DNA of 63,422 nucleotides from an uncultured Holdemanella sp. (GTDB taxonomy: Bacteria > Bacillota_I > Bacilli_A > Erysipelotrichales > Erysipelotrichaceae). Made by a program: the position numbers and the translations under genes. How positions within the stretch are numbered: the first letter of the stretch is position 1; each line of letters begins with the position of its first letter. The stretch lies in the NCBI RefSeq assembly GCF_934772795.1, contig NZ_CAKVMR010000004.1, forward strand, positions 1 to 63,422, written 5' to 3'. Below are positions 34,301-42,967 of the stretch, in pieces. Below the pieces are notes generated by a model. The model had not been told where the DNA came from. It made no database searches and saw only the letters and a program-made list of their open reading frames with translations.

Positions 34301-34993
34301 ATGAAAGGACTATTAGGAAGAAAATTAGGAATGACACAAGTCTTCACTGAAGATGGTGTATTGATTCCAGTAACTGTAGTTGAAGTAACACCAAACGTTG
34401 TTTTACAAAAGAAAACAGTTGAAACAGATGGTTACAACGCAGTTCAATTAGGATTTGAAGAAATCAAAGAAAAACGCACAACTAAAGCAAACATCGGACA
34501 CTGTAAAAAAGCAAATACAAGTCCAAAGCGTTTCATTAAGGAAGTGCGCGACTGTGACATGGATGTAAACGTTGGAGATTTAGTTAACGTTGATATCTTT
34601 GCTGCAGGAGAAACAGTAGATGTAATCGGTACAAGCAAAGGTAAAGGTTACAATGGTACAATCGTTCGTAACAATGCTCACCAAGGTCCAAAGACTCACG
34701 GTGGATCTAAGAACATTCGTCACATCGGTTCATTAGCTACAAACGGTATTACTTCACGTCAAGGACGTATCATGAAGGGTACTATCATGGCTGGTCAAGA
34801 AGGTGGATATACTACTACAAACCAAAACTTGACAGTTATTAAAGTTGATACAGAAAACAACTATATGTTAATTAAAGGTAACGTTCCTGGACCTAGAAAA
34901 GGTTGCGTAATGGTACGTACTGCTAAAACTAGCAAGGGAGATAAAGAACCTGTTACTTTAGTTGACTATACTGCAAATAAGGAGGTTCAATAA
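34301..34993 (+). CDS. rplC: 50S ribosomal protein L3
   Basis: 230 aa. Early assembly protein uL3 near the peptidyl transferase centre. MKGLLGRKLGMTQVF at the start and the loop VRNNAHQGPKTHGGSKNIRH around residue 110-130 (key HGGSKNIRHIGS) are typical. Two adjacent ATG codons follow GGAGGTG; the second gives the family N-terminus and the better spacing. Last base overlaps the rplD start (TAATG). Confidence 0.96.
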   Translation: MKGLLGRKLGMTQVFTEDGVLIPVTVVEVTPNVVLQKKTVETDGYNAVQLGFEEIKEKRTTKANIGHCKKANTSPKRFIKEVRDCDMDVNVGDLVNVDIFAAGETVDVIGTSKGKGYNGTIVRNNAHQGPKTHGGSKNIRHIGSLATNGITSRQGRIMKGTIMAGQEGGYTTTNQNLTVIKVDTENNYMLIKGNVPGPRKGCVMVRTAKTSKGDKEPVTLVDYTANKEVQ

Positions 34994-35622
34994 TGGCTAC
35001 TATCGACGTAATTAACCAAGCTGGTGCAGTTGTTGGTTCAATCGAATTGAACGACGCTGTTTTCGGAATTGAACCACACCAACAGGCTATGTATGATGCA
35101 TTAGTAATGCAAATGGCAAGCCGTCGTCAAGGAACTGCTGACACTAAGGGTCGTAGCGAAGTTTCTGGTGGTGGACGCAAGCCTTACCGTCAAAAAGGTA
35201 CAGGACGTGCTCGTCAAGGTTCTATCCGTGCTACTCAATTTAGAGGTGGTGGAACTGTATTCGGAGCTACTCCACGTAACTATGCATACCGCATTAACAA
35301 AAAAGTTCGCCGTTTAGCAGTTAAATCTGCATTAAGCGAAAAAGTTCAAGAAACAGCATTCAGCGTTTTGGATAAATTTGAAATTGCTGAACCAAAAACA
35401 AAAACATTTGTTTCAATTATTGAAGCTATCCAAGCGCCTAAGAAAACATTGTTTGTTGTTGCAGATAGCGAAGATGCAACAAACGTTTACTTATCAGCAC
35501 GTAATATTGCTGGAGCTACAGTAATGTCTGCTTCTGCAATCAACACTTACGATTTAGTAAATGCAAACAAAGTTGTTATGACAAGCGCTGCCGTAAAACA
35601 AGTTGAGGAGGCATTGGCATAA
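34993..35622 (+). CDS. rplD: 50S ribosomal protein L4
   Basis: 209 aa. uL4 lines the nascent peptide exit tunnel; in Escherichia coli it represses its own operon through the S10 leader. The extended tunnel loop SEVSGGGRKPYRQKGTGRARQGS near residue 50-72 is clear (key GGGRKPYRQKGTGRARQG). One-base overlap with both neighbours (TAATG), so tightly coupled. Candidate ligand for the leader upstream of rpsJ. Confidence 0.97.
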   Translation: MATIDVINQAGAVVGSIELNDAVFGIEPHQQAMYDALVMQMASRRQGTADTKGRSEVSGGGRKPYRQKGTGRARQGSIRATQFRGGGTVFGATPRNYAYRINKKVRRLAVKSALSEKVQETAFSVLDKFEIAEPKTKTFVSIIEAIQAPKKTLFVVADSEDATNVYLSARNIAGATVMSASAINTYDLVNANKVVMTSAAVKQVEEALA

Positions 35623-35915
35623 TGAAAGATTACAGAGACGTAATTATCCGCCCAATCATCACTGAAGCAACTATGAAGATGATGGCTGAAGATAACAAAG
35701 TAACTTTTGAAGTAATTAAGGGTGTTAGCAAAATCGAAATTGCTAAGGCTGTTGAAGCTGCATTCAATGTAGAAGTTGTAAAAGTAAATACAATGAACTG
35801 CAAACCAAAAACAAAACGTGTAGGTCGTTATGTTGGAAAAACAAGCGCTGTACACAAAGCTATTGTAAAAATTAAAGAAGGACAAACAATCGAATTGTTC
35901 GGTTCTGAAGAATAA
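35622..35915 (+). CDS. rplW: 50S ribosomal protein L23
   Basis: 97 aa. uL23 forms the docking site for trigger factor and SRP at the tunnel exit. DVIIRPIITEATMKMM, VNTMNCKPKTKRVGRYVGKT match the family. Starts in the stop of rplD. A short hairpin (TCAGGGA / TTTCCTGA, 35917-35940) lies in the 58-nt gap before rplB. Confidence 0.96.
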   Translation: MKDYRDVIIRPIITEATMKMMAEDNKVTFEVIKGVSKIEIAKAVEAAFNVEVVKVNTMNCKPKTKRVGRYVGKTSAVHKAIVKIKEGQTIELFGSEE

Positions 35916-35973
35916 TCAGGGAGAAGACGCTATTTCCTGAATAAATATTGCGATAAGGAGGAAAATTAAGTTT

Positions 35974-36807
35974 ATGCCAATTAAGAAGTATAAACCAATG
36001 ACACCTGGACGTCGTGGAATGACAACTTTGGCTAAAGATGAAATCACAACATCTAAACCAGAAAAAAGCTTGTTAGCTCCATTGAAATCTAAAGGTGGAA
36101 GAAACAACACAGGACGTATTACTACACGTCACCAAGGTTCTGGTCACAAAAGAACTTACCGTATCATCGATTTTAAACGTAACAAAGACAACGTGCCTGC
36201 ACGTGTTGCTACAATCGAATACGATCCAAACCGTTCAGCAAACATTGCATTGTTAAACTATGCTGATGGTGAAAAACGTTATATCATCGCTCCAAAAGAT
36301 TTGAAGGTTGGTATGACAGTTGTATCAGGAGCAGAAACAGATATTAAAATTGGTAACTGCTGCGAAATGAGAAACATGCCTGAAGGTACATTCATTCACA
36401 ACGTTGAATTGAAACCTGGTAAAGGTGGACAGATGGCTCGTAGTGCTGGATGTTCAGCTCAGATCTTAGGTATTGAAGAAAAATATGTAACTTTACGTTT
36501 AGCTTCTGGTGAAGTTCGTAAAGTATTGGCTAACTGCCGTGCTACTGTAGGTACAGTTGGTAATGAAGATTACAGCTTAGTTAACTATGGTAAAGCAGGA
36601 CGTAACCGTTGGAGAGGTATTCGCCCAACTGTTCGTGGTTCTGTAATGAACCCTAATGATCACCCTCATGGTGGTGGTGAAGGACGTACTCCTATCGGAC
36701 GTAAATCACCAATGACTCCTTGGGGTAAAAAAGCATTGGGTGTTAAAACTCGTCGTAACAAAAAGGCTAGTACAAAATTAATTGTACGTCGTCGTAATGG
36801 TAAGTAG
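35974..36807 (+). CDS. rplB: 50S ribosomal protein L2
   Basis: 277 aa. uL2 is required for subunit association and peptidyl transfer. Family motifs: KPMTPGRRGMTTL, GRNNTGRITTRHQGSGHKR near residue 45, and the C-terminal VRGSVMNPNDHPHGGGEGR near 222 with the conserved His. Ribosome site AAGGAGG stands 12 nt before the ATG, a longer gap than in its neighbours. Confidence 0.97.
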   Translation: MPIKKYKPMTPGRRGMTTLAKDEITTSKPEKSLLAPLKSKGGRNNTGRITTRHQGSGHKRTYRIIDFKRNKDNVPARVATIEYDPNRSANIALLNYADGEKRYIIAPKDLKVGMTVVSGAETDIKIGNCCEMRNMPEGTFIHNVELKPGKGGQMARSAGCSAQILGIEEKYVTLRLASGEVRKVLANCRATVGTVGNEDYSLVNYGKAGRNRWRGIRPTVRGSVMNPNDHPHGGGEGRTPIGRKSPMTPWGKKALGVKTRRNKKASTKLIVRRRNGK

Positions 36808-36825
36808 GCAAGGAGGTAAGATACA

Positions 36826-37101
36826 ATGAGTCGTAGTTTGAAAAAAGGACCTTTCTGTGATGACCATTTGATGAAAAAGGTTGTTGCATTAAACGAAGCC
36901 GAAAAAAAAGAAGTCATTAAAACTTGGAGCCGTCGTTCTACAATCTTCCCTCAATTTGTTGAACACACATTTGCCGTTTATAACGGTAAGGAACATGTTC
37001 CTGTTTATGTAACAGAAGACATGGTTGGACACAAATTAGGTGAATTCGTTCCAACACGTAAATACACTGGTCATGGATCAGATGATAAGAAATCTAGATA
37101 G
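36826..37101 (+). CDS. rpsS: 30S ribosomal protein S19
   Basis: 91 aa. uS19 forms with S13 the tRNA-contacting head of the 30S subunit. MSRSLKKGPFCDDHLMKKV and GHKLGEFVPTRKYTGH are diagnostic. AAGGAGG ribosome site. Confidence 0.97.
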   Translation: MSRSLKKGPFCDDHLMKKVVALNEAEKKEVIKTWSRRSTIFPQFVEHTFAVYNGKEHVPVYVTEDMVGHKLGEFVPTRKYTGHGSDDKKSR

Positions 37102-37115
37102 TAGGAGGAGAAGAA

Positions 37116-37451
37116 ATGGAAGTAAAAGCTACCGCAAAAACTCTACGTATTCAACCTCGTAAAGCAAGACTAGTCTTAGACTTGATCCGTGGAAAAGACG
37201 TAGAAGAAGCAGCTGCTATTTTAAAATTCTTACCTAACAAAGGTGGATACCTTGTTGGTAAAGTATTACACTCAGCTGTTGCTAACGCAGTTAACAATAA
37301 CGATTTAGATGAAAGCAAGTTATATGTGAAGGCTTGCTGGGCTGACGAAGGAATTACTTTGAAACGCTTCATGCCTCGTGCAAAAGGTAGTGCGAGTGCT
37401 ATTCACAAACGTACAAGCCACATTACAGTTGTAGTGGCTGAAAAAGAGTAG
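37116..37451 (+). CDS. rplV: 50S ribosomal protein L22
   Basis: 111 aa. uL22 contributes the hairpin that narrows the exit tunnel, near the macrolide site. RIQPRKARLVLDLIRGK at the N-terminus and the loop RFMPRAKGSASAIHKRTSH are typical. GGAGGAG ribosome site. Confidence 0.97.
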   Translation: MEVKATAKTLRIQPRKARLVLDLIRGKDVEEAAAILKFLPNKGGYLVGKVLHSAVANAVNNNDLDESKLYVKACWADEGITLKRFMPRAKGSASAIHKRTSHITVVVAEKE

Positions 37452-37461
37452 GAGGTAAGCT

Positions 37462-38274
37462 ATGGGACAGAAAGTAAGTCCAATTGGAATGCGTGTCGGA
37501 GTCATTCGTGACTGGCAATCAAGATGGTACGCTGACGATAAAGAATTCGGAACATTATTAATGGAAGATGTTAAGATTCGTGAATTGGTTGAAGCATACT
37601 ACGCTAAATTATCAAACGAAGCTGTCGACAAACGTAAGGCAGACCCTCAAATCTCTCGTATCGAAATCGAACGTACTAAGGGTCGTATGACAGTTATCAT
37701 CCGTACTGCTCACCCTGGTGTAGTAATCGGTCAAGATGGTAAATCAATCGAAGGATTGAAAAAACAAGTTTCAAAAATCGCTTCTGCAAAGAACGTACAA
37801 ATTAACGTTGTAGAAGTTGCTAATCCTAACTTAGATGCTCGTTTAGTAGCTCGTTGGATTGCAAACGAATTGGAAGGACGTAAATCTTTCCGTGCAACTC
37901 AGAAAAAAGCTATTCAAAACACTATGCGTGCTGGTGCAAAAGGTATTAAAACTGCTGTATCTGGACGTCTTGGTGGAGCTGATATGGCACGTACTGAAGG
38001 ATATTCAGAAGGAGTTGTTCCTTTACATACACTTCGTAGTGATATTGACTATGCTTGGGAAGAAGCAGCGACTCAATATGGTCGTTTAGGTGTAAAAGTT
38101 TGGATCTGCCGTGGTGAAGTATTACCTGGTGAAATGGTTAAAGAACCAGAAGCTCCAAAACAACGCCCAATGCGTAAAGGAAAAGGACGTCGTCGTCCAG
38201 ATGCTCGTTCAAACCGTGCCCCTAAAGATGCTGCAAAAGCTGCAGCACCTGCAGAAAAAGGAGGTAACGAATAA
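37462..38274 (+). CDS. rpsC: 30S ribosomal protein S3 with extended basic tail
   Basis: 270 aa, about 50 residues longer than Bacillus S3. uS3 has a KH domain (VVIGQDGKSIEGLKKQV near residue 90) and forms part of the mRNA entry site and helicase. The conserved C-domain ends near 215 (GEVLPGEMV). Then follows a basic Ala/Lys/Arg tail (QRPMRKGKGRRRPDARSNR and a KAAAPAEKGG end) with no set fold. Overlaps rplP by one base. Confidence 0.96.
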   Translation: MGQKVSPIGMRVGVIRDWQSRWYADDKEFGTLLMEDVKIRELVEAYYAKLSNEAVDKRKADPQISRIEIERTKGRMTVIIRTAHPGVVIGQDGKSIEGLKKQVSKIASAKNVQINVVEVANPNLDARLVARWIANELEGRKSFRATQKKAIQNTMRAGAKGIKTAVSGRLGGADMARTEGYSEGVVPLHTLRSDIDYAWEEAATQYGRLGVKVWICRGEVLPGEMVKEPEAPKQRPMRKGKGRRRPDARSNRAPKDAAKAAAPAEKGGNE

Positions 38275-38690
38275 TGTTAATGCCTAAACGTACAAAGTAT
38301 CGTCGTCCTCACCGTTTGAGCTACGAAGGTCGTTCAAAAGCAGGTCGTACAATTGACTTTGGTGAATATGGATTGGTTGCTGAATCAGGAAACTATGTAA
38401 GTAACCGTCAAATTGAAGCAGCCCGTATTGCTATGACACGTTATATGAAACGTGGAGGAAATGTTTGGATTCGTATTTTCCCTCACATGGCACGTACTAA
38501 AAAACCTCTAGAGGTTCGTATGGGTTCTGGTAAAGGTGCTCCTGAAGGATGGGTAGCAGTAGTTCAACCAGGACGTGTAATGTTCGAAGTTGGTGGAGTA
38601 AGTGAAGAAGTAGCTCGTGAAGCTTTACGTCTTGCTGCTCACAAATTACCAGTTAAGACTCGTTTTGCTAGAAAAGGAGAAGTGAAGTAA
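38274..38690 (+). CDS. rplP: 50S ribosomal protein L16
   Basis: 138 aa. uL16 contacts the A-site tRNA elbow. MLMPKRTKYRRPHR start, which selects ATG 38274 with GGAGG 9 nt upstream, and VRMGSGKGAPEGWVAVVQPGR near residue 80 (key GKGAPEGWVAVV) are typical. Overlaps rpmC by one base. Confidence 0.97.
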   Translation: MLMPKRTKYRRPHRLSYEGRSKAGRTIDFGEYGLVAESGNYVSNRQIEAARIAMTRYMKRGGNVWIRIFPHMARTKKPLEVRMGSGKGAPEGWVAVVQPGRVMFEVGGVSEEVAREALRLAAHKLPVKTRFARKGEVK

Positions 38691-38890
38691 TGTTAGCTAA
38701 AGAAATCCGCGAAAAAACAAATGAAGAGCTTCTTCAGGAAATCGATACGCTTAAAGATGAACTTTTTAACCTTCGTTTCCAGCAAGCCACAGGACAGTTA
38801 GAAAATACAGCACGTTTAAAAACTGTTAAGAAAACAATTGCTCGTATTAAAACTGTATTGACAGAGCGTGAAAACGCTGGCCAAGAGTAG
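38690..38890 (+). CDS. rpmC: 50S ribosomal protein L29
   Basis: 66 aa. uL29 is a small two-helix protein at the tunnel exit next to L23. LFNLRFQQATGQLENTARLK is the family signature. Starts in the rplP stop codon. Confidence 0.96.
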   Translation: MLAKEIREKTNEELLQEIDTLKDELFNLRFQQATGQLENTARLKTVKKTIARIKTVLTERENAGQE

Positions 38891-38903
38891 GGAGGACGTA
38901 TCT

Positions 38904-39161
38904 ATGGAAAGAAACGCTCGTAAAGTATACCGTGGTACAGTTGTGTCTGATAAAATGGACAAAACTATCACAGTTATGGTAGAAACTAAAAAAACACACC
39001 CATTATATGGTAAACGTGTTAAATATTCTAAGAAATTTAAAGCTCACGATGAAAACAACGAAGCACGTATCGGAGATAAAGTAGTAATCATGGAAACTCG
39101 TCCATTATCTGCTACAAAACGTTTCCGTTTAGTTGAAATCGTTGAAAAGGCTCGTGGTTAA
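38904..39161 (+). CDS. rpsQ: 30S ribosomal protein S17
   Basis: 85 aa. uS17 is a primary 16S rRNA binder. RKVYRGTVVSDKMDKTITVMVE and DKVVIMETRPLSATKRFRLVEI are typical (key words YRGTVVSDKMDKT and ETRPLSATKR). The open frame begins 12 codons upstream inside rpmC, but GGGAGG is spaced for the ATG at 38904, which also gives the family N-terminus. Confidence 0.96.
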   Translation: MERNARKVYRGTVVSDKMDKTITVMVETKKTHPLYGKRVKYSKKFKAHDENNEARIGDKVVIMETRPLSATKRFRLVEIVEKARG

Positions 39162-39179
39162 TACTAGGAGGAGAAAGCA

Positions 39180-39548
39180 ATGATTCAAAACGAAAGTCGT
39201 ATGCGCGTTGCTGACAACACTGGAGCTAAAGAAGTTTTAGTTATCCGTTGTTTAGGTGGTAGCGTAAGAAAATTTGCAAACATCGGTGATGTCGTTGTAT
39301 GTGCTGTTAAACAGGCTACTCCTGGTGGATCCGTAAAAAAAGGTGATGTAGTTAAAGCCGTAATCGTACGTACACGTCGTGGTGTTCGTCGTGAAAACGG
39401 AACTTACATCAAATTTGATGATAACGCATGTGTAATCATTAAAGATGACAAGACGCCAAAGGGAACTCGTATCTTCGGTCCAGTTGCTCGTGAATTACGT
39501 GACAAAGACTTCATGAAGATCGTATCTCTTGCGCCAGAAGTATTATAG
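39180..39548 (+). CDS. rplN: 50S ribosomal protein L14
   Basis: 122 aa. uL14 forms an intersubunit bridge and is the docking site of RsfS. MIQNESRMRVADNTGAKEV and GTRIFGPVARELRDKDFMKI are diagnostic. GGAGGAG ribosome site. Confidence 0.97.
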   Translation: MIQNESRMRVADNTGAKEVLVIRCLGGSVRKFANIGDVVVCAVKQATPGGSVKKGDVVKAVIVRTRRGVRRENGTYIKFDDNACVIIKDDKTPKGTRIFGPVARELRDKDFMKIVSLAPEVL

Positions 39549-39561
39549 GAGGTGTGTCTAA

Positions 39562-39882
39562 GTGAGAATTAAAAAAGGTGATAAAGTAAAAGTTATTACA
39601 GGTGCTTACAAAGGCACAATCGGTGAAGTAAAAGCTGTATTCCCTAAGGAAGACAGAGTTATCGTTGAAGGTGTTAACATGGTTAAAAAACACTTGAAAC
39701 CAACTCAAGCAAATCCAGAAGGTGGAATCGTTGAAAAAGAAGCTAAAATTCACGTTTCAAATGTAATGCTTTATGATGAAAAAGCAAAAGTTGCTAGCCG
39801 TATTACAACAAAAGTTGAAGTTGTAGATGGTAAAAATGTAAAAACACGCGTCTTCAAAAAGAGCGGTAACGAAGTGAAGTAG
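39562..39882 (+). CDS. rplX: 50S ribosomal protein L24
   Basis: 106 aa. uL24 starts 50S assembly. KOW motif GDKVKVITGAYKGTIGEVKAVF near the N-terminus (key GAYKGTIGEV), NMVKKHLKPTQANPEGGIVEKEA typical. Starts with GTG, with GGAGG 8 nt upstream; no ATG is available nearby. Confidence 0.96.
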   Translation: MRIKKGDKVKVITGAYKGTIGEVKAVFPKEDRVIVEGVNMVKKHLKPTQANPEGGIVEKEAKIHVSNVMLYDEKAKVASRITTKVEVVDGKNVKTRVFKKSGNEVK

Positions 39883-39893
39883 GAGGGTAGAAG

Positions 39894-40433
39894 ATGAATC
39901 GTTTACAAGAAAAATATAAAAACGTAGTTGTCCCTCAAATGATGAAAGATTTCGAATACAAATCTGTCATGGAAGTACCTCACGTTGAAAAAGTAGTTAT
40001 TAATATTGGTGTAGGTGATGCTATCACTAATGCTAAATTATTAGACGAAGCTGTTGAAGAATTGACAGCTATCACTGGTCAAGCTCCAGTTGTAACAAAA
40101 GCTAAAAAATCAATTGCGAACTTCAAATTGCGTGAAGGTATGCCAATTGGATGTAAAGTTACTTTACGTAAAGAAAAAATGTATGAATTCTTAGATAAGT
40201 TATTCAACATTTCATTACCTCGTGTACGTGACTTCCGTGGAGTTAGCGATACTAGCTTCGATGGTCGTGGAAACTATACATTAGGTATTAAAGAACAAAT
40301 CATTTTCCCTGAAATTGATTTCGATAAAGTAGACCGTACTCGTGGTATGGACATCGTAATCGTTACATCAGCGAAAACAAACGAAGAAGCAAAGGCATTA
40401 TTAACTCAAATGGGTATGCCTTTCAAAAAGTAG
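39894..40433 (+). CDS. rplE: 50S ribosomal protein L5
   Basis: 179 aa. uL5 binds 5S rRNA and forms a bridge to the 30S head. VVINIGVGDAITNAKLLD, KKSIANFKLREGMPIGCKVTLR and FDGRGNYTLGIKEQIIFPEID are typical. GGAGGG ribosome site. Confidence 0.97.
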   Translation: MNRLQEKYKNVVVPQMMKDFEYKSVMEVPHVEKVVINIGVGDAITNAKLLDEAVEELTAITGQAPVVTKAKKSIANFKLREGMPIGCKVTLRKEKMYEFLDKLFNISLPRVRDFRGVSDTSFDGRGNYTLGIKEQIIFPEIDFDKVDRTRGMDIVIVTSAKTNEEAKALLTQMGMPFKK

Positions 40434-40446
40434 GAGGAGCTTTTAA

Positions 40447-40632
40447 ATGGCAAAGAAATCAATGATTAACAAACAACAGCGTCCTCAAAAATTTAAAGTT
40501 CGTGAGTACACTCGTTGTGAACGTTGTGGTCGTCCACACTCTGTATTAAGAAAATACAAATTATGTCGTATTTGCTTCCGTGAATTGGCTTACAAAGGTC
40601 AAATTCCTGGAGTTAAAAAGGCTAGTTGGTAA
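40447..40632 (+). CDS. rpsZ: 30S ribosomal protein S14, zinc-binding type
   Basis: 61 aa, the short C+ form of uS14 with CERCG and CRICF pairs that bind zinc, as usual in Firmicutes. The C-terminal GQIPGVKKASW is the family end. GGAGG ribosome site. Confidence 0.97.
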   Translation: MAKKSMINKQQRPQKFKVREYTRCERCGRPHSVLRKYKLCRICFRELAYKGQIPGVKKASW

Positions 40633-40647
40633 GGAGGTATATTGCAT

Positions 40648-41043
40648 ATGATTATGACTGATCCTATTGCGGATATGCTGACTAGAATCCGCAATGCTTT
40701 GCAACAAAAGCATGCCTCTGTCAGTATGCCAGCGAGCAATGAAAAGAAAGCAATTGCTCAAATTTTGAAAAACGAAGGTTTCATCGTAGACTTCAACGTT
40801 GAAGGCGATGTTAAGAAAACTTTGAACATTGAATTGAAATACGGACCTAACAATGAAAAAGTTATTAGCGGTTTACGTCGTATTTCTAAACCTGGTCTTC
40901 GTGTTTACGCTAAAGTTGAAAACTTACCTAGCGTATTAAACGGATTAGGTATTGCAATCATTTCTACAAGCAATGGAATGATGACTGACAAAGAAGCAAG
41001 AAAGAACCACTTAGGTGGAGAAGTTATTGCTTACGTTTGGTAA
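40648..41043 (+). CDS. rpsH: 30S ribosomal protein S8
   Basis: 131 aa. uS8 binds 16S helix 21 and in Escherichia coli regulates the spc operon. MTDPIADMLTRIRNA at the start and the C-terminal STSNGMMTDKEARKNHLGGEV are typical. Of three possible starts (TTG 40642, ATG 40648, ATG 40654) the first ATG has the best distance (10 nt) to AAGGAGG. Confidence 0.95.
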   Translation: MIMTDPIADMLTRIRNALQQKHASVSMPASNEKKAIAQILKNEGFIVDFNVEGDVKKTLNIELKYGPNNEKVISGLRRISKPGLRVYAKVENLPSVLNGLGIAIISTSNGMMTDKEARKNHLGGEVIAYVW

Positions 41044-41068
41044 TAAATATATAGGAGGATAAAACGTA

Positions 41069-41614
41069 ATGTCACGTATCGGGAATAAACTGATTACCGT
41101 TCCTGCAGGAGTTACTGTTGAAGTAGCTGCTGGGAATGAGGTGACTGTTAAAGGACCTAAGGGTTCTTTAACACGTACATTCTCTTCTTTGATGGAAATC
41201 CACGTAGAAGAAAATGTTGTCACTGTAAAACGTCCAAATGACGAAAAACACACAAAACAATTACACGGAACAACTCGTGCATTGTTACACAACATGGTAG
41301 TTGGTGTATCTGAAGGATTCACTAAAGACTTAGAATTAGTTGGTATCGGATTCCGTACAGCAATGAAAGGAAACGTATTAACTATGAACGTTGGATATTC
41401 TCACCAAGTTGAGATGCCAGTTAAAGAAGGCTTAGAAGTAACTTGTCCAACTGCTACAACTATCAAAGTTGCAGGTATCGATAAACAAGAAGTTGGAGAA
41501 TTTGCAGCAAATGTTCGTGCTGTTCGTAAACCAGAACCTTACAAAGGAAAAGGTATTCGCTATGTTGGTGAAAACATCCGTCGTAAGGAAGGTAAAACAG
41601 CAGGTAAGAAATAG
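41069..41614 (+). CDS. rplF: 50S ribosomal protein L6
   Basis: 181 aa. uL6 lies near the factor-binding site. SRIGNKLITVPAGVTV, VVGVSEGFTKDLELVGIGFR and the C-terminal PEPYKGKGIRYVGE are diagnostic. GGAGG ribosome site. Confidence 0.97.
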   Translation: MSRIGNKLITVPAGVTVEVAAGNEVTVKGPKGSLTRTFSSLMEIHVEENVVTVKRPNDEKHTKQLHGTTRALLHNMVVGVSEGFTKDLELVGIGFRTAMKGNVLTMNVGYSHQVEMPVKEGLEVTCPTATTIKVAGIDKQEVGEFAANVRAVRKPEPYKGKGIRYVGENIRRKEGKTAGKK

Positions 41615-41635
41615 TAGTGGGAAAGGAGATCAAAA

Positions 41636-41992
41636 ATGTTTACTAAAGTATCACGTAATGAAACTCGTGTACGTCGTCACAAACGTGTACGTACAAAAAT
41701 TAGCGGAACTCCAGAATGCCCACGTTTATGCGTATTCAGAAGTAACGCACACATCCATGTTCAAATCATTGATGATGTTAACCAAAACACATTGGTCAGT
41801 GCTTCAAGTGTTGACATGAAATTAGAAAATGGTGGAAACGTGGAAGCAGCTCGTTTGGTAGGAACTGAAATTGCTAAGCGCGCACTAGAAAAGAATATTA
41901 AAGAGGTTGTATTTGACCGTGGTGGATATGTTTATGCTGGTCGTGTACAAGCTTTAGCAGAAGCAGCTCGTGAAGCTGGCTTGGAATTTTAG
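41636..41992 (+). CDS. rplR: 50S ribosomal protein L18
   Basis: 118 aa. uL18 binds 5S rRNA. RVRRHKRVRTKISGTPECPRL and the C-terminal FDRGGYVYAGRVQALAEAAREAGLEF are typical (key FDRGGYVYAGRV). AAAGGAG ribosome site. Confidence 0.97.
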   Translation: MFTKVSRNETRVRRHKRVRTKISGTPECPRLCVFRSNAHIHVQIIDDVNQNTLVSASSVDMKLENGGNVEAARLVGTEIAKRALEKNIKEVVFDRGGYVYAGRVQALAEAAREAGLEF

Positions 41993-42003
41993 GAGGTCGC
42001 ACA

Positions 42004-42513
42004 ATGGCAATGGATAGAAAACCAAAAAGAGACCAAAAAGAATTTGAAGAACAAGTAATCTCAATCAACCGTGTAACTAAAGTAGTTAAAGGTGGACGTC
42101 GTTTCCGTTTTGCTGCATTAGTTGTAGTTGGAGATCGTAAAGGCCGTGTAGGTATTGGTACAGGAAAAGCTAACGAAGTTCCTGATGCAATCAAAAAAGC
42201 CGTTGAAGATGCTAAGAAAAACATCTTCACAGTACCAGTAATTGGTACTACAATCCCTCACGAAATCACTGGTAGATATGGTGCAGGATCTGTTTACATG
42301 CGTCCAGCTATCGAAGGTACTGGTGTTATCGCTGGTGGTGCAACTCGTGCAATCCTTGAACTTGCAGGTATCTCTGATATCTTAACTAAATGTTTAGGAT
42401 CACGTACAAAAATCAACGTTGTTCGTGCAACAGTTGATGCATTACAGAACTTAAGAACTGTAGAAAGCGTTGCTGCGCTTCGTGGTAAGAAGCCAGAAGA
42501 AATTCGCGGGTAA
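42004..42513 (+). CDS. rpsE: 30S ribosomal protein S5
   Basis: 169 aa. uS5 helps decoding accuracy and forms part of the mRNA entry helicase. FEEQVISINRVTKVVKGGRR, GVGIGTGKANEVPDAIKKA and PHEITGRYGAGSVYMRPA are typical. The next gene is rplO, not rpmD (L30), which is missing from its usual place. Confidence 0.97.
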   Translation: MAMDRKPKRDQKEFEEQVISINRVTKVVKGGRRFRFAALVVVGDRKGRVGIGTGKANEVPDAIKKAVEDAKKNIFTVPVIGTTIPHEITGRYGAGSVYMRPAIEGTGVIAGGATRAILELAGISDILTKCLGSRTKINVVRATVDALQNLRTVESVAALRGKKPEEIRG

Positions 42514-42528
42514 TAGGAGGTAAATCAG

Positions 42529-42966
42529 ATGAAATTACATACAATGAATTTAGCCGAAACTCGCACAGAACGTAACCGTGTAGGTCGTGGACCTGGAAGC
42601 GGAAACGGAAAAACTAGCGGTCGTGGACAAAAAGGTCAAAAATCAAGATCAGGTGGAGGAGTTCGCTTAGGTTTTGAAGGTGGTCAAACACCATTAGCAA
42701 GACGTTTACCAAAACGTGGATTCACTAACTTCAACCGTAAAGAATATGCTATCGTTAACGTTGAAACATTAAATCGTTTCGAAGATGGAGCAACTGTTAA
42801 TGCAGCAGCTTTAATTGAAGCTGGTATTATCAATAAAGAACTTTCTGGACTTAAAGTTTTAGGTAACGGTGAGTTAACTAAAAAATTAACTGTTGAAGCA
42901 GTTAAATTCTCTAAGTCAGCTAAAGAAGCAATTGAAAAAGCAGGCGGAAAAGTAGAGGTTCTATAA
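42529..42966 (+). CDS. rplO: 50S ribosomal protein L15
   Basis: 145 aa. uL15 is a late assembly protein of the 50S. GRGPGSGNGKTSGRGQKGQKSR near residue 20 (key GRGPGSGNGKTSGRG) and the C-terminal sheet are typical. Follows rpsE after 15 nt. One nt before secY. Confidence 0.97.
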   Translation: MKLHTMNLAETRTERNRVGRGPGSGNGKTSGRGQKGQKSRSGGGVRLGFEGGQTPLARRLPKRGFTNFNRKEYAIVNVETLNRFEDGATVNAAALIEAGIINKELSGLKVLGNGELTKKLTVEAVKFSKSAKEAIEKAGGKVEVL

Positions 42967-42967
42967 T

